Below are positions 23,852 to 33,698 of a DNA stretch of 64,000 nucleotides, one piece after another; within the stretch, counting starts at the first letter, position 1, and each line of letters opens with the position of its first letter. This DNA comes from Rhodothermales bacterium. Lineage in GTDB: Bacteria > Bacteroidota > Rhodothermia > Rhodothermales > UBA10348. Position numbers and translations under genes: made by a program. Where the stretch lies: positions 124,001 to 188,000 of the forward strand of contig JAVJVN010000004.1 in NCBI GenBank assembly GCA_040221055.1, written 5' to 3'. The notes below the pieces were generated by a model. The model saw only the letters and a program-made list of their open reading frames with translations. It searched no databases and was not told the DNA's origin.

Positions 23852-26560
23852 CTACTTGAGGTCGCGCGGGGCCAACCGGTTCAGTTCCTCGAACCAGTTC
23901 ACGACCAACCAGATCTCCCCACGCTCTCCTTGACTTTCGGGATACGCCACCCAGACATTCCCTCCGGCATCCACATCGAAATAAAGAGCCCCGTCAGTTC
24001 CGGTCTGAAAACCGGACGGCCCCGTGAACACCACTTCCGACGGCCCGAGTTGACGGAACGTCGGCTCGGTCGTAACCGGTGTGCGGGTAATCGTGCCCTG
24101 GTATTCGGAAAAGATGGCGGATCCGTCAGGAGACCATTTCGGCATGCAGCCCTGTTCCACGATCTGGATGGGTTCGCCGGTTCCGTCCAGCGACACGACC
24201 TCCAGGGATCCGCACCACGAACTTCCACCCCGCAGGAAGGCCACGTAGGTGCCGTCAGGTGACAGTGTGGGCTTGGTTAAATTTTCTGCCACATCCAGCA
24301 CCAGTCGCGTGGACTCCGTCTGGAAATCGTGGACGTACAAATCCAGCGGGCCGTTGTTGAATACCATGTACCGACCATCGGGGGTAAGCGCCTGATCCCC
24401 GATGTCCGGGATGTCGGGAAGAATGACCTCATTGGCACCCGACCCGTCGGCATTGCGCCGGAGAATGACCCAACCGTCGGCGCGTTGTTGATCGAAGTAG
24501 ACGGTCCGGTCGCCGGCTCCCCAGACGGGCAAGTCATACCCGCCTTCCCGGGTCAGGCGGGTCACGGTTTCCCGCTCCAGGTCCATGATGTAGACGTCGG
24601 CTTGTTGCCGAAGCTCGGGAATGGCGCTTACCACCACGCGACTGCCGTCGCCGGATATGCTGAACTCGGACGACATGGCCCCCGGAAGGGTAGCCTGACG
24701 CTCGGGATTTCCGGTGGACGAAATCCGATAGAGCGTGCTGGGCACGGACTGGCCGGACTGATCGCCCAGTTCCTCATACACCAATACGCCGGAGGGAGAA
24801 ACCACAGCCGGGAACGAGCGGGCACCCAGGGCGACGGTCGCGCCCTCCACGGCGCCGGTTTTCAGGTTGATGGGCGTGGCGTAGGTTTGCGGGGACGGAG
24901 CGCTCAGTGCTTCCTGGATGGTCAGGAGATGGCCCGTCGGCGTAATGGCGTGTGCATAGACCGACGGCAAGTATTCTGTGGCGTCTTTGTCGTCTTCCAG
25001 CTTGGTCACCCGGACGGGCACAAGTCCCGGTGCCAGTGTGGTGTACAGCGAGAACGATCCTCCCGGGGCGGTAACCAGATTGAACAGCCCCGTCGGGCCG
25101 TCCAACGTATCCAGATCGGCAATTTTCGTGACCCGTCCGTTCTCGTCCACGCCCGAGAGTCCCCACGTGCTGTCGGTGAAGACAAAGCCACCCGCGGCCG
25201 TGAACCCGGGCGACATCAGGCGATTGGTTTCGCCACCAATGACCGGCGCGGCAACACCACCCGAAACGGGTGCGCGCCACCAACGGGCCTCGGTATTGTT
25301 GAAGAAATACACCCAGCGCCCGTCCGGTGAAACGTGGGGCCGGACGCCATTGGCGGAGCGTTCCACTTCCCGGATGGTGGCCGTGGCCAGGTCGTAGGCC
25401 AATATTCGTGTCGGATTGACGGCCGCGTAGAAGACAAACCGGTTGTCCGGCGTGATGTCGGCACGAAGGGGCGACCCGGCATCGGGCAGGTGCAGCCGGG
25501 CCCGGAGGACGGCGCTGGAGGTGTTCGAGTCCGTACCGACCGGACCCACCTTCCATCCAATGGCCAGGCCGGCAACGAGCAGGATGGGGAGCGCGGCCCA
25601 GATCCAGACAGGCAGGCGGGACGCTGCAGGGGCCGATGCGCCGCGCGGGATGCTGGTCTCGATGGCGGATGCGGGCGCGGCCGAGACACCGGACGGTGAC
25701 GCAACGCCCGACATGGCCGGCACACTTCGACGGGAAACGCCGCTGGCCCCGATGGCCAGCGCCTTCAGGTCCGCAATAATGCCGGACGCCGTCTGATACC
25801 GGATTTCCTTGTCCTTGGCGAGCGCCTTGAACACAATGCGCTCCAGTTCCATGGGGACGCCTGTCCGGACCGCCGTCAGCGGCTCGGGCATTTCATTCAG
25901 GATGCCGTAGACGACCGCTTGCTCATATTCCCCGCCGAACGGCAGGCGTCCGGCCACCATCTCGTAAATGACGGTTCCCAGCGAGTACAGATCGGTGCGA
26001 CCGTCCACTTCATCGCCCCGGGCCTGCTCGGGACTCATGTAGGCCACCGTGCCGAGGGTGGAGCCCATCCGCGTGAGCTGTGTGGACTGCTGCGTCTTGG
26101 CCAGCCCGAAATCCAGCACCTTGACAGCCCCGTCACCGGCCAACATGATGTTGGCGCTCTTGATGTCCCGGTGCACGATATCCTTGGCGTGCGCCGCGCC
26201 CAACGCGCCTGCAATCTGGAGGGCAATCCGGATGACGTCCTCGAGTTTCATGGGCCCCCGCTTCACCTCCTCCGAAAGCATGGGACCGTCAATGAATTCC
26301 ATGGCGATGAACGGGGTGCCGTCCACCTCATCGATCTCATAGATCTGTGCGATGTGGGGGTGGTTCAGCGCCGCTGCCGCTTTGGCTTCCCGGTAGAAGC
26401 GGGCCCGGTCGTCATCGGTCGACAGCGCTCCGGGAGGCAGCACCTTGATGGCGACCATTCGGTCCAGCTTGGTGTCCTGGGCCTTGTAGACAACGCCCAT
26501 GCCTCCACGGCCCAATTCGTGTAGGATCTGGTAGTGGGAAAGCGTACTTCCGGTCATCAT
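23852..26560 (-). CDS. Transmembrane Ser/Thr protein kinase with a TolB-like propeller
   Basis: The 902-residue protein starts with a complete Hanks-type kinase. The glycine loop is GRGGMGVVYKAQ, Lys39 sits in VAIK, HRDIKSANIM has the catalytic Asp132, DFG is at 150-152, and a GTVAYMSPEQ activation segment follows. A Ser/Ala-rich linker leads to one transmembrane helix (317-336, PVWIWAALPILLVAGLAIGW). About 560 extracytoplasmic residues with repeated PDGR/PDGTYVAF units form a WD40-like (PD40/TolB) propeller. It probably senses an envelope ligand and phosphorylates cytosolic targets. Tandem ATGs at 26560/26557 are the likely start; a TTG at 26584 is also possible. It follows an ECF sigma gene by 58 bases. 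Confidence 0.93.
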   Translation of the reverse strand: MMTGSTLSHYQILHELGRGGMGVVYKAQDTKLDRMVAIKVLPPGALSTDDDRARFYREAKAAAALNHPHIAQIYEIDEVDGTPFIAMEFIDGPMLSEEVKRGPMKLEDVIRIALQIAGALGAAHAKDIVHRDIKSANIMLAGDGAVKVLDFGLAKTQQSTQLTRMGSTLGTVAYMSPEQARGDEVDGRTDLYSLGTVIYEMVAGRLPFGGEYEQAVVYGILNEMPEPLTAVRTGVPMELERIVFKALAKDKEIRYQTASGIIADLKALAIGASGVSRRSVPAMSGVASPSGVSAAPASAIETSIPRGASAPAASRLPVWIWAALPILLVAGLAIGWKVGPVGTDSNTSSAVLRARLHLPDAGSPLRADITPDNRFVFYAAVNPTRILAYDLATATIREVERSANGVRPHVSPDGRWVYFFNNTEARWWRAPVSGGVAAPVIGGETNRLMSPGFTAAGGFVFTDSTWGLSGVDENGRVTKIADLDTLDGPTGLFNLVTAPGGSFSLYTTLAPGLVPVRVTKLEDDKDATEYLPSVYAHAITPTGHLLTIQEALSAPSPQTYATPINLKTGAVEGATVALGARSFPAVVSPSGVLVYEELGDQSGQSVPSTLYRISSTGNPERQATLPGAMSSEFSISGDGSRVVVSAIPELRQQADVYIMDLERETVTRLTREGGYDLPVWGAGDRTVYFDQQRADGWVILRRNADGSGANEVILPDIPDIGDQALTPDGRYMVFNNGPLDLYVHDFQTESTRLVLDVAENLTKPTLSPDGTYVAFLRGGSSWCGSLEVVSLDGTGEPIQIVEQGCMPKWSPDGSAIFSEYQGTITRTPVTTEPTFRQLGPSEVVFTGPSGFQTGTDGALYFDVDAGGNVWVAYPESQGERGEIWLVVNWFEELNRLAPRDLK

Positions 26561-26618
26561 GTCAGGGGGTGGGTGGGAAAGCAAAGATCCGCCACCGAAC
26601 CCGGATGTGCAATCCGCC

Positions 26619-27230
26619 CTACAACATGTGCCGTTTGTCGCGCAGATACTTGTACAACAGCGCCCGCGCCCGGAAAATATGAGCCTTCACGGTCCCCAGG
26701 GGCAAATCCAGGGCCAGGGCGATTTCCTCGTACGACCGGTCCTGCTGGTGCCGCATGACAATGACTTTGTGGTATTTGGGCGGCAGCGAATCGATGGCCT
26801 GCTGAATGAGTTCACGCTGTTGGTCTTCCACGATGTGCCGATCGGGCCGGTAGGACGTATCGGGTAGCTCGTATTCTATTTCGCCGTCCTTGGTCTGGAA
26901 CGGCTTGTCGATGGACAGCGTCGACAGCTTCTTCTTGCGCAGGTAATCGATGGTATGATTCGTGGCAATCTTGTAGAGCCACGTCGAGAACGCGTATTCG
27001 CTCGAATAGGAGTGCAGCGCTGAAAACGCCTTGATGAAACACTCCTGGACCAGATCGTCCACTTCGCCTTGTTTGCGGACCATGCGTTGTACGTGGCGGG
27101 TGAGCGCACCCTGGTACTTCTGCATGAGTTCGTTGTACGCACCTTGCCGGCCCGCGAGCGCTTCGCTTACGAGCGCGCGGTCCTGCTCACTGGACTGTGA
27201 CGGTGTGTTATCGTTCGAGCCTTTGGGCAT
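26619..27230 (-). CDS. ECF-type RNA polymerase sigma factor
   Basis: This 203-residue sigma-70-family factor has region 2 (QKYQGALTRHVQRMVRKQGEVDDLVQECFIKAF and FSTWLYKIATNHTIDYLRKK, about 40-105) and region 4 (LPPKYHKVIVMRHQQDRSYEEIALALDLPLGTVKAHIFRAR, about 148-190, with its helix-turn-helix). Regions 1 and 3 are missing, as in ECF factors. No anti-sigma factor is adjacent; instead a transmembrane Ser/Thr kinase follows on the same strand. This fits the arrangement of kinase-controlled ECFs, and regulation by that kinase is inference. ATG 27230 gives the natural N-terminus MPKGSND; upstream in-frame sequence is Arg-rich spacer. Confidence 0.93.
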   Translation of the reverse strand: MPKGSNDNTPSQSSEQDRALVSEALAGRQGAYNELMQKYQGALTRHVQRMVRKQGEVDDLVQECFIKAFSALHSYSSEYAFSTWLYKIATNHTIDYLRKKKLSTLSIDKPFQTKDGEIEYELPDTSYRPDRHIVEDQQRELIQQAIDSLPPKYHKVIVMRHQQDRSYEEIALALDLPLGTVKAHIFRARALLYKYLRDKRHML

Positions 27231-27404
27231 GGATGCGTCTTCGGCGATGGGGTGGCAAGATAAGGGCCAGATCAGACTACGCCAGACCCTGTCCAACGCT
27301 CCCCGGGATCGCGCACCCACCGAGACGTATTAACACACCGGAGGTTGCACCCGTTCCGGTAACAATCCAGCCCGGGTTGCGTCTTACGCTACCCTGACCA
27401 AACC

Positions 27405-27812
27405 ATGCGTTCCGTGAAACCTGTCCATATCGTTGCAACATGCGCCGCAGCCCTCGGCCTGCTCGGAGGCGCCCTGATTTTCGCTCCATTGGAAACCGCC
27501 GGCTGGTTCGGATGGCAGATGGACCAGGAACTCCCGCTTTCCTTGCTTGGAAGTGCCATCTTCGGACTGGCGCTGCTGAACTGGATGGGCCGGAACGCTG
27601 TCTACGGAGGCATTTACGGACGTCCGATCCTTCTGGGAAATCTGGCCCATGCTTTTGCCGGTTTCATGGCACTCATCGGGGTTGCGACACTCGATGGACC
27701 GTGGCCCATTCTTGCGGTGACCGTCTTTTACGGTTTGTACGCGGCTGGGTATGCACGTATCATGTTCAGTCCTCCGTACAATTCCGCCTCCAATGAGCGA
27801 CCGGCTGTATAA
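27405..27812 (+). CDS. Unknown small membrane protein
   Basis: The 135-residue protein appears to be almost entirely membrane-embedded, with four hydrophobic stretches: about 8-26 (IVATCAAALGLLGGALIFA), 42-60, 73-92 and 98-116. No family is recognised; the layout resembles small four-helix proteins of the DUF4345/DoxX size class. It lies 174 bases from the divergent sigma gene. Its last 20 bases overlap the start of the next gene, implying an operon with the two paralogs that follow. Confidence 0.75.
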   Translation: MRSVKPVHIVATCAAALGLLGGALIFAPLETAGWFGWQMDQELPLSLLGSAIFGLALLNWMGRNAVYGGIYGRPILLGNLAHAFAGFMALIGVATLDGPWPILAVTVFYGLYAAGYARIMFSPPYNSASNERPAV

Positions 27813-28602
27813 CGAAAAGGAGATTGCATCGATCTTGCGGCGCGCCTCGACCCTGTCGCCCGATGCATCGGATGAAACGCGAGTTGGCCTTTCTCTGGAA
27901 GAATTGCGACAGGTTGGCGCTGAGTCCGGTTTGGATCCGGATGCGGTAGAGGCAGCGGCAGCAGAGCTGGAGGCGCGTCCGACTACGACGCTTCCGGCGG
28001 GCATATTCGGCGGACCACTTACGCACACCAGTACGGTGGTCATTGACCACGAACTCTCCGGAGAAAAGTGGGAAGACATGCTCGTCGCCATCCGAAAGTC
28101 TTTCGGAAAGCCCGGAATTGTACAGACCAGACCTCACGTCTACGAATGGGTTACTCCTGAATCGTTTAGCGGTGAATCGGGACACGTCTTGGCAACGGTC
28201 CGAAATGGGAAAACCAAAATCCAGGTTTTTTGGAGTGACCCGACGTCGGCCATTCCGTTTTTCATCCCGACAATCATTGGTGCAGTGATTTTATTGCCCA
28301 TCCTCTTTGAAGAACTCAGCATGGGGTTCACGGGCATTCCAGTCTGGATGGCCATTGTAGCCATTAACTTCATGTTGTCGCGCTTCGGTGTAAGTGTTCG
28401 TGGTCGTATGGGTATCCGGAAAGTAGAGCGATTGGCGGAAGAGCTGCGGACGATGGGAACGAAGGCCGCATCTCCTTCCCAGACGACGAGCACGGCGGCA
28501 CCTGCCGAAGTAGCAATGACGGACTCCGCTTTCCGTCTGGATGTGGACGATCAGACCACGCCGACGACTGAAAAAAGCGCATCCCGGAAGAGGGTTCGAT
28601 GA
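27793..28602 (+). CDS. Membrane protein with an N-terminal EKEI helical domain (paralog 1)
   Basis: The 269-residue protein begins with a compact helical module: RLYNEKEIASILRRAS, then VGLSLEELRQVGAESGLDPDAVEAAAAELE. I have seen this style in other Bacteroidota and Gemmatimonadota membrane proteins but cannot name it. A mixed domain containing HVLATVRNGKTKIQVF follows (about 85-160). Two transmembrane segments come next (about 165-183, FFIPTIIGAVILLPIL, and 190-210, GIPVWMAIVAINFMLS), and then a basic helix and a Thr/Ala-rich tail. The start ATG 27793 overlaps the previous gene. The next gene is a paralog beginning at the overlapping ATGA. Confidence 0.8.
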   Translation: MSDRLYNEKEIASILRRASTLSPDASDETRVGLSLEELRQVGAESGLDPDAVEAAAAELEARPTTTLPAGIFGGPLTHTSTVVIDHELSGEKWEDMLVAIRKSFGKPGIVQTRPHVYEWVTPESFSGESGHVLATVRNGKTKIQVFWSDPTSAIPFFIPTIIGAVILLPILFEELSMGFTGIPVWMAIVAINFMLSRFGVSVRGRMGIRKVERLAEELRTMGTKAASPSQTTSTAAPAEVAMTDSAFRLDVDDQTTPTTEKSASRKRVR

Positions 28603-29222
28603 CGCAACGCCTCTACGACGAAAAGGAAATCGCTGCCATTCTGCGAGCTGCTGCCGATGAGTCCGAAGATGGTACTTCAGGAGCCGAAGTTGGCCTGAGC
28701 GTCGATGAGCTTGCCCAGATTGGCGCTGAGAGCGGCCTGGACCCGGCGGCTATCCGACGGGCAGCCACGCGCATGGATGCCGCCCCTTCGAGGGCCGTTC
28801 CCTCCTCGTCCATATGGGGAGGTCCCGTTTCACACGAGCGCACTTGGACTCTGGACCGTGAGTTGACCTCCAGCGAGTGGGAGCTTGTTTTGGCCGATAT
28901 CCGGCGTGCATTCGGCATTCCGGGTGTCGTTTCGGTTCGCGAGGGCGCCTTCGAATGGGTACACAAAACCATCGATAGCTTCACAGCCCACGTGTCCGCC
29001 ACGGTTCGAAACGGCAAGACCACGTTTCAGGTCGCGGCTGGTGACCCTGTTCGGCCTACCCGTTCTCATAAACGGTATGGACTTGGGGTCCGAAGGTATC
29101 GTACTGTGGACATTCCTCGTCGCGGCCCTTTTCCTCGCCTCGCGGACCGGTGTCAAGGCCCACGCCCGCCGCAACCGCCAGAAAATCGACGGTCTTCTTG
29201 TCGATATGGACCGTACGCTTGA
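28599..29222 (+). CDS. Paralog 2 of the EKEI membrane protein, frameshifted after residue 150
   Basis: The first 150 residues align closely with the preceding gene (RLYDEKEIAAILRAA, VGLSVDELAQIGAESGLDP, SATVRNGKTTFQVAAGDP). After GDP (about 29049) the reading frame turns into an Arg/Pro-rich sequence and stops at 29222. The expected transmembrane continuation is found in another frame from 29041. Compared with paralog 1, about 13 codons between GDP and the VTLFGLPVL-equivalent are missing. The bases GTGACCCT at the joint encode the end of one part and the start of the other, as expected for a deletion between short repeats. The truncated product would be soluble. A sequencing error alone would not explain the missing codons. 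Confidence 0.7.
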   Translation: MTQRLYDEKEIAAILRAAADESEDGTSGAEVGLSVDELAQIGAESGLDPAAIRRAATRMDAAPSRAVPSSSIWGGPVSHERTWTLDRELTSSEWELVLADIRRAFGIPGVVSVREGAFEWVHKTIDSFTAHVSATVRNGKTTFQVAAGDPVRPTRSHKRYGLGVRRYRTVDIPRRGPFPRLADRCQGPRPPQPPENRRSSCRYGPYA

Positions 29223-29309
29223 ACGCGAAGCGGGTCCGGCCGCGAACGCTTCCGAAGAAGCCATCCCGCAACCGGAGCCGCCCACAGATCTGTTCGAAGG
29301 CGTTCCGGA

Positions 29310-29337
<28 letters not shown>
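29041..29337 (+). pseudogene. Out-of-frame C-terminal remnant of paralog 2
   Basis: This frame reads VTLFGLPVLINGMDLGSEG, then IVLWTFLVAALFLASR (a transmembrane helix) and a basic helix TGVKAHARRNRQKIDGLL. It aligns without gaps with residues about 175-235 of paralog 1. It has no start of its own near the joint. Its last 28 bases overlap the end of glutamine synthetase on the other strand. It is the lost C-terminus of the preceding gene. Confidence 0.7.
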
Positions 29338-31493
<2,156 letters not shown>

Positions 31494-31525
31494 GGCTTGT
31501 TCAGGAGTGCGTGGTCAGATGTGGG

Positions 31526-31990
31526 TCAGGTGGACGGTTCGACGGGAATGGATCGGGTATCCTTGAAGGAGCTCAGGACAATGGACGTAGAAGTACCGTG
31601 GACGCCGGGCCATTCCTGGATGGTCCCGAGAAGTCGCTCCAGGGCGGCCGTGTTGCGCACGAGGACCCGCAGGACGTGGGATCCTTCGCCCGTGATGGAA
31701 TGCACCTCCTGGACCTCCGGAAGCGCGCTGGCGCGTTCCACGAACTGGGCGTAATGGTTGGACCGGTCGACCATGACGCGGATGAAGGCAGAGATGTCGT
31801 ATCCGACACGACGGGCATCGACCACGGCGTGGTAGCCCTGGATGATGCCGCGCTCCTCCAGTTTCCGCATGCGGTCGCTGACGGACGGGACGGACATGCC
31901 AACGGCTTCACTGATTTCATTCCGTTTGATGCGCCCGCGCTCCTGCAGCAACTCCAGGATGCGGGTGTCCATTTCGTCAATTCGATCCAT
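31526..31990 (-). CDS. Lrp/AsnC-family transcriptional regulator
   Basis: The 154-residue regulator has an N-terminal winged helix (MDRIDEMDTRILELLQERGRIKRNEISEAVGMSVPSVSDRMRKLE) and a C-terminal RAM ligand-binding domain with SAFIRVMV, VQEVHSITGEGSHVLRVLVRN and GTSTSIVLSSFKDT. Such proteins form octamers around DNA and respond to amino acids. The gene lies 32 bases upstream of glnN on the same strand. Control of nitrogen assimilation is therefore plausible, and an AT-rich tract with short inverted repeats sits before it. Confidence 0.94.
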   Translation of the reverse strand: MDRIDEMDTRILELLQERGRIKRNEISEAVGMSVPSVSDRMRKLEERGIIQGYHAVVDARRVGYDISAFIRVMVDRSNHYAQFVERASALPEVQEVHSITGEGSHVLRVLVRNTAALERLLGTIQEWPGVHGTSTSIVLSSFKDTRSIPVEPST

Positions 31991-32021
31991 CCGATGCGCC
32001 GAGTCCTAAATAATTAAGGTA

Positions 32022-32029
32022 TAAATATA
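32022..32029 (-). promoter_or_regulatory. Candidate -7 box of the lrp-glnN unit
   Basis: The minus strand reads TATATTTA, seven of eight matches to TAnnTTTG, about 32 bases before the regulator's ATG. It lies in an AT-rich island (32007-32045) with partly inverted AATAATTAAGG / CCTTATTTAAA arms, a plausible Lrp autoregulatory site. Tentative. Confidence 0.45.
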
Positions 32030-32140
32030 CGTTCGCCTTATTTAAAACGCCACCCCCCTCTCGAATCTTAACATTGGGTTGACAAACCTTCTTCACACAT
32101 TTGAAACGGCTGCCGGGGATCGGCGCACACCCGCGAGCCG

Positions 32141-32148
32141 TATATTTG
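32141..32148 (+). promoter_or_regulatory. -7 box of the tRNA(CAT) gene
   Basis: TATATTTG matches the Bacteroidota -7 consensus TAnnTTTG exactly and ends nine bases before the first base of the tRNA. No -33 TTG at standard spacing was found. Confidence 0.55.
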
Positions 32149-32156
32149 CACGCGCC

Positions 32157-32229
32157 GGGCCCGTAGCTCAGTGGTTAGAGCTGCCGACTCATAATCGGTA
32201 GGTCGCAGGTTCAAGTCCTGCCGGGCCCA
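32157..32229 (+). tRNA. tRNA with anticodon CAT (Ile2 or Met)
   Basis: This 73-base cloverleaf has acceptor arms GGGCCCG / CGGGCCC, D-loop AGCTCAGTGGTTAGAGC, anticodon loop CTCATAA and T-arm GCAGGTTCAAGTCCTGC. The anticodon CAT allows elongator Met, initiator Met or lysidine-modified Ile. The AGCTCAGTGGTTAGAGC D-arm and GGTCGC variable region resemble bacterial tRNA-Ile(CAU), and the first pair G-C excludes an initiator. CCA is not encoded. A strong terminator follows. Confidence 0.9.
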
Positions 32230-32264
32230 CATTGAACGGGTGTGCCCATTTCAGCACACGCAAG

Positions 32265-32297
32265 AAGGGGCGGCCCGCATGGCGGGCCGCCCCTTTC
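32265..32297 (+). terminator. Strong hairpin terminator after tRNA(CAT)
   Basis: A perfect 14-base-pair stem (AAGGGGCGGCCCGC / GCGGGCCGCCCCTT) with a three-base ATG loop is followed by a T-rich stretch on the plus strand. It lies 36 bases after the tRNA. The opposite strand ends in TTCTTG, so it may also act, more weakly, for the fasciclin gene coming from the right. Confidence 0.85.
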
Positions 32298-32348
32298 TTA
32301 TGGTGCGTATGCACGGCACGCACCAATCAACCTGTTCACCGGTTGGTG

Positions 32349-32810
32349 TCAGGGCAGCAGGACGGTATCGATCACGTGGATGACGCCGTTGCTGGCAGCG
32401 ATATCGGCTGTGACGACATTTGCGTTGCCAATCCGCAGGCCAATCGGAGCGGCCTTGCCGTTGACCGTCGTGGCAGATGTCGTGGAGAGCAGGTCACCCG
32501 ACATGATCTTGCCGGCAACCACGTGGTAGGTCAGGATGGCTACCAACTGATCCTTGTTCTCGGGCTTCAGCAGGCTCTCGACCGTTCCGGCCGGAAGCTT
32601 CGCAAACGCTTCGTCGGTGGGAGCGAAAACCGTGAATGGGCCTTCGCTCTTCAGCGTGGCGACCAGATCGGCGGCCTGCACGGCAGCTACGAGCGTGGAG
32701 AACGTGCCGGCTTCGACGGCCACATCCACAATGTCTTTCTTGTACTGAGCCTGAGCGACGCTGGCGCCGAAGAGCAGGGTAATGAGGAGCAGGGAGAGAT
32801 AGTTTTTCAT
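32349..32810 (-). CDS. Secreted fasciclin (FAS1) domain protein
   Basis: The 153-residue protein has a signal peptide ([18 protein letters not shown]) and one FAS1 domain. The domain runs from [23 protein letters not shown] through [19 protein letters not shown] (H1 box) and [16 protein letters not shown] to [15 protein letters not shown] (H2 box). Single-FAS1 bacterial proteins mediate adhesion or matrix interactions; the ligand is unknown. It is monocistronic, bounded by the tRNA terminator downstream. Confidence 0.94.
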   Translation of the reverse strand: MKNYLSLLLITLLFGASVAQAQYKKDIVDVAVEAGTFSTLVAAVQAADLVATLKSEGPFTVFAPTDEAFAKLPAGTVESLLKPENKDQLVAILTYHVVAGKIMSGDLLSTTSATTVNGKAAPIGLRIGNANVVTADIAASNGVIHVIDTVLLP

Positions 32811-32945
32811 GGGACGATGTTCCGTTGTGTTTGATGAACGGTTGACAACGTACCCTTGCTACACGGCTCCTGAAACGCGATTTCGGGAAGCGGAGCTTGC
32901 GTGCGACGAACGGCGACAGGGAACGACGAACGGCAGGGCACCCGG

Positions 32946-33698
32946 TCAGGAGCCGAGCCGGGTCTCCACCTGTGGCCAATAACGGCGGCTCAACTTCAAC
33001 TCCGTACCGTCCTTCAGGTAGACCACGTAGTCCCCGTGGAAGAACGGTTTGATCTCACGGATGAAGGTCATGCGGACGATGGTGGAGCGGTGGATGCGGA
33101 CGAACATATCGGGGTCAAGTTTTTCCTCCATACCCGCCATCGTCTCCCGGATGAGATGGTCGTCCCCGCCCGTGTGCAGAACGACATAATCACCAGCCGC
33201 CTCTACCCAATGGACATCCGCCACGTCGACGAATCGGATGGATCCACGCTCCCTGACGAGGAAACGGGACGGCCGGTCCGACGTGCCCAGCAGCTCCCTG
33301 AGCCTCCCCTCCAGGTCCGCGGAACGTTGCTGTCCCATGAGCCGACGAACCCGCTCCAACGTGGCCTCGAATCGTTCATCCGAAAACGGCTTGACGATGT
33401 AGTCTATCGCGCTTGCATCGAAGGCTTTGAGCGCGTATTCGTTGTAGGCGGTGGCAAAAACGACATACGGCATCGCATCCACCCCGATTTCTTCCACCAC
33501 CTCAAGACCCGACAAGCCGGGCATCTGGATGTCCAGGAAGACCAGATCCGGTCGCAGCTTCCGAATGGCCTCCACAGCCGCAAGGCCATCCATGGCCTCT
33601 CCCACCACCTCCATGTCGTGCTGTTCATTGAGGAGCAGACGAAGTGTGTCCCTGGCCAGCGCTTCGTCGTCAACAATCAGGACACGGATCCGGCTCAT
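32946..33698 (-). CDS. LytTR-family response regulator
   Basis: The 250-residue protein has a canonical receiver domain (IRVLIVDDEALARDTL, LVFLDIQMPGLSGLEVVEEI with the phospho-acceptor Asp, FATAYNEYALKAF, IDYIVKPFSDERF with the conserved Lys). A LytTR DNA-binding domain follows (IRFVDVADVHWVEAAGDYVVLHT, MFVRIHRSTIVRMTFI, LKDGTELKLSRRYW). It binds direct repeats in promoters. The ATG overlaps the kinase stop by four bases. The start at 33698 matches the usual MSRIRVLIVDDE. Confidence 0.96.
   Translation of the reverse strand: MSRIRVLIVDDEALARDTLRLLLNEQHDMEVVGEAMDGLAAVEAIRKLRPDLVFLDIQMPGLSGLEVVEEIGVDAMPYVVFATAYNEYALKAFDASAIDYIVKPFSDERFEATLERVRRLMGQQRSADLEGRLRELLGTSDRPSRFLVRERGSIRFVDVADVHWVEAAGDYVVLHTGGDDHLIRETMAGMEEKLDPDMFVRIHRSTIVRMTFIREIKPFFHGDYVVYLKDGTELKLSRRYWPQVETRLGS

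Noticed and set aside
22482-23933. 483-residue plus-strand frame opposite purB
   Set aside because: Antisense shadow of adenylosuccinate lyase with no domain signal.
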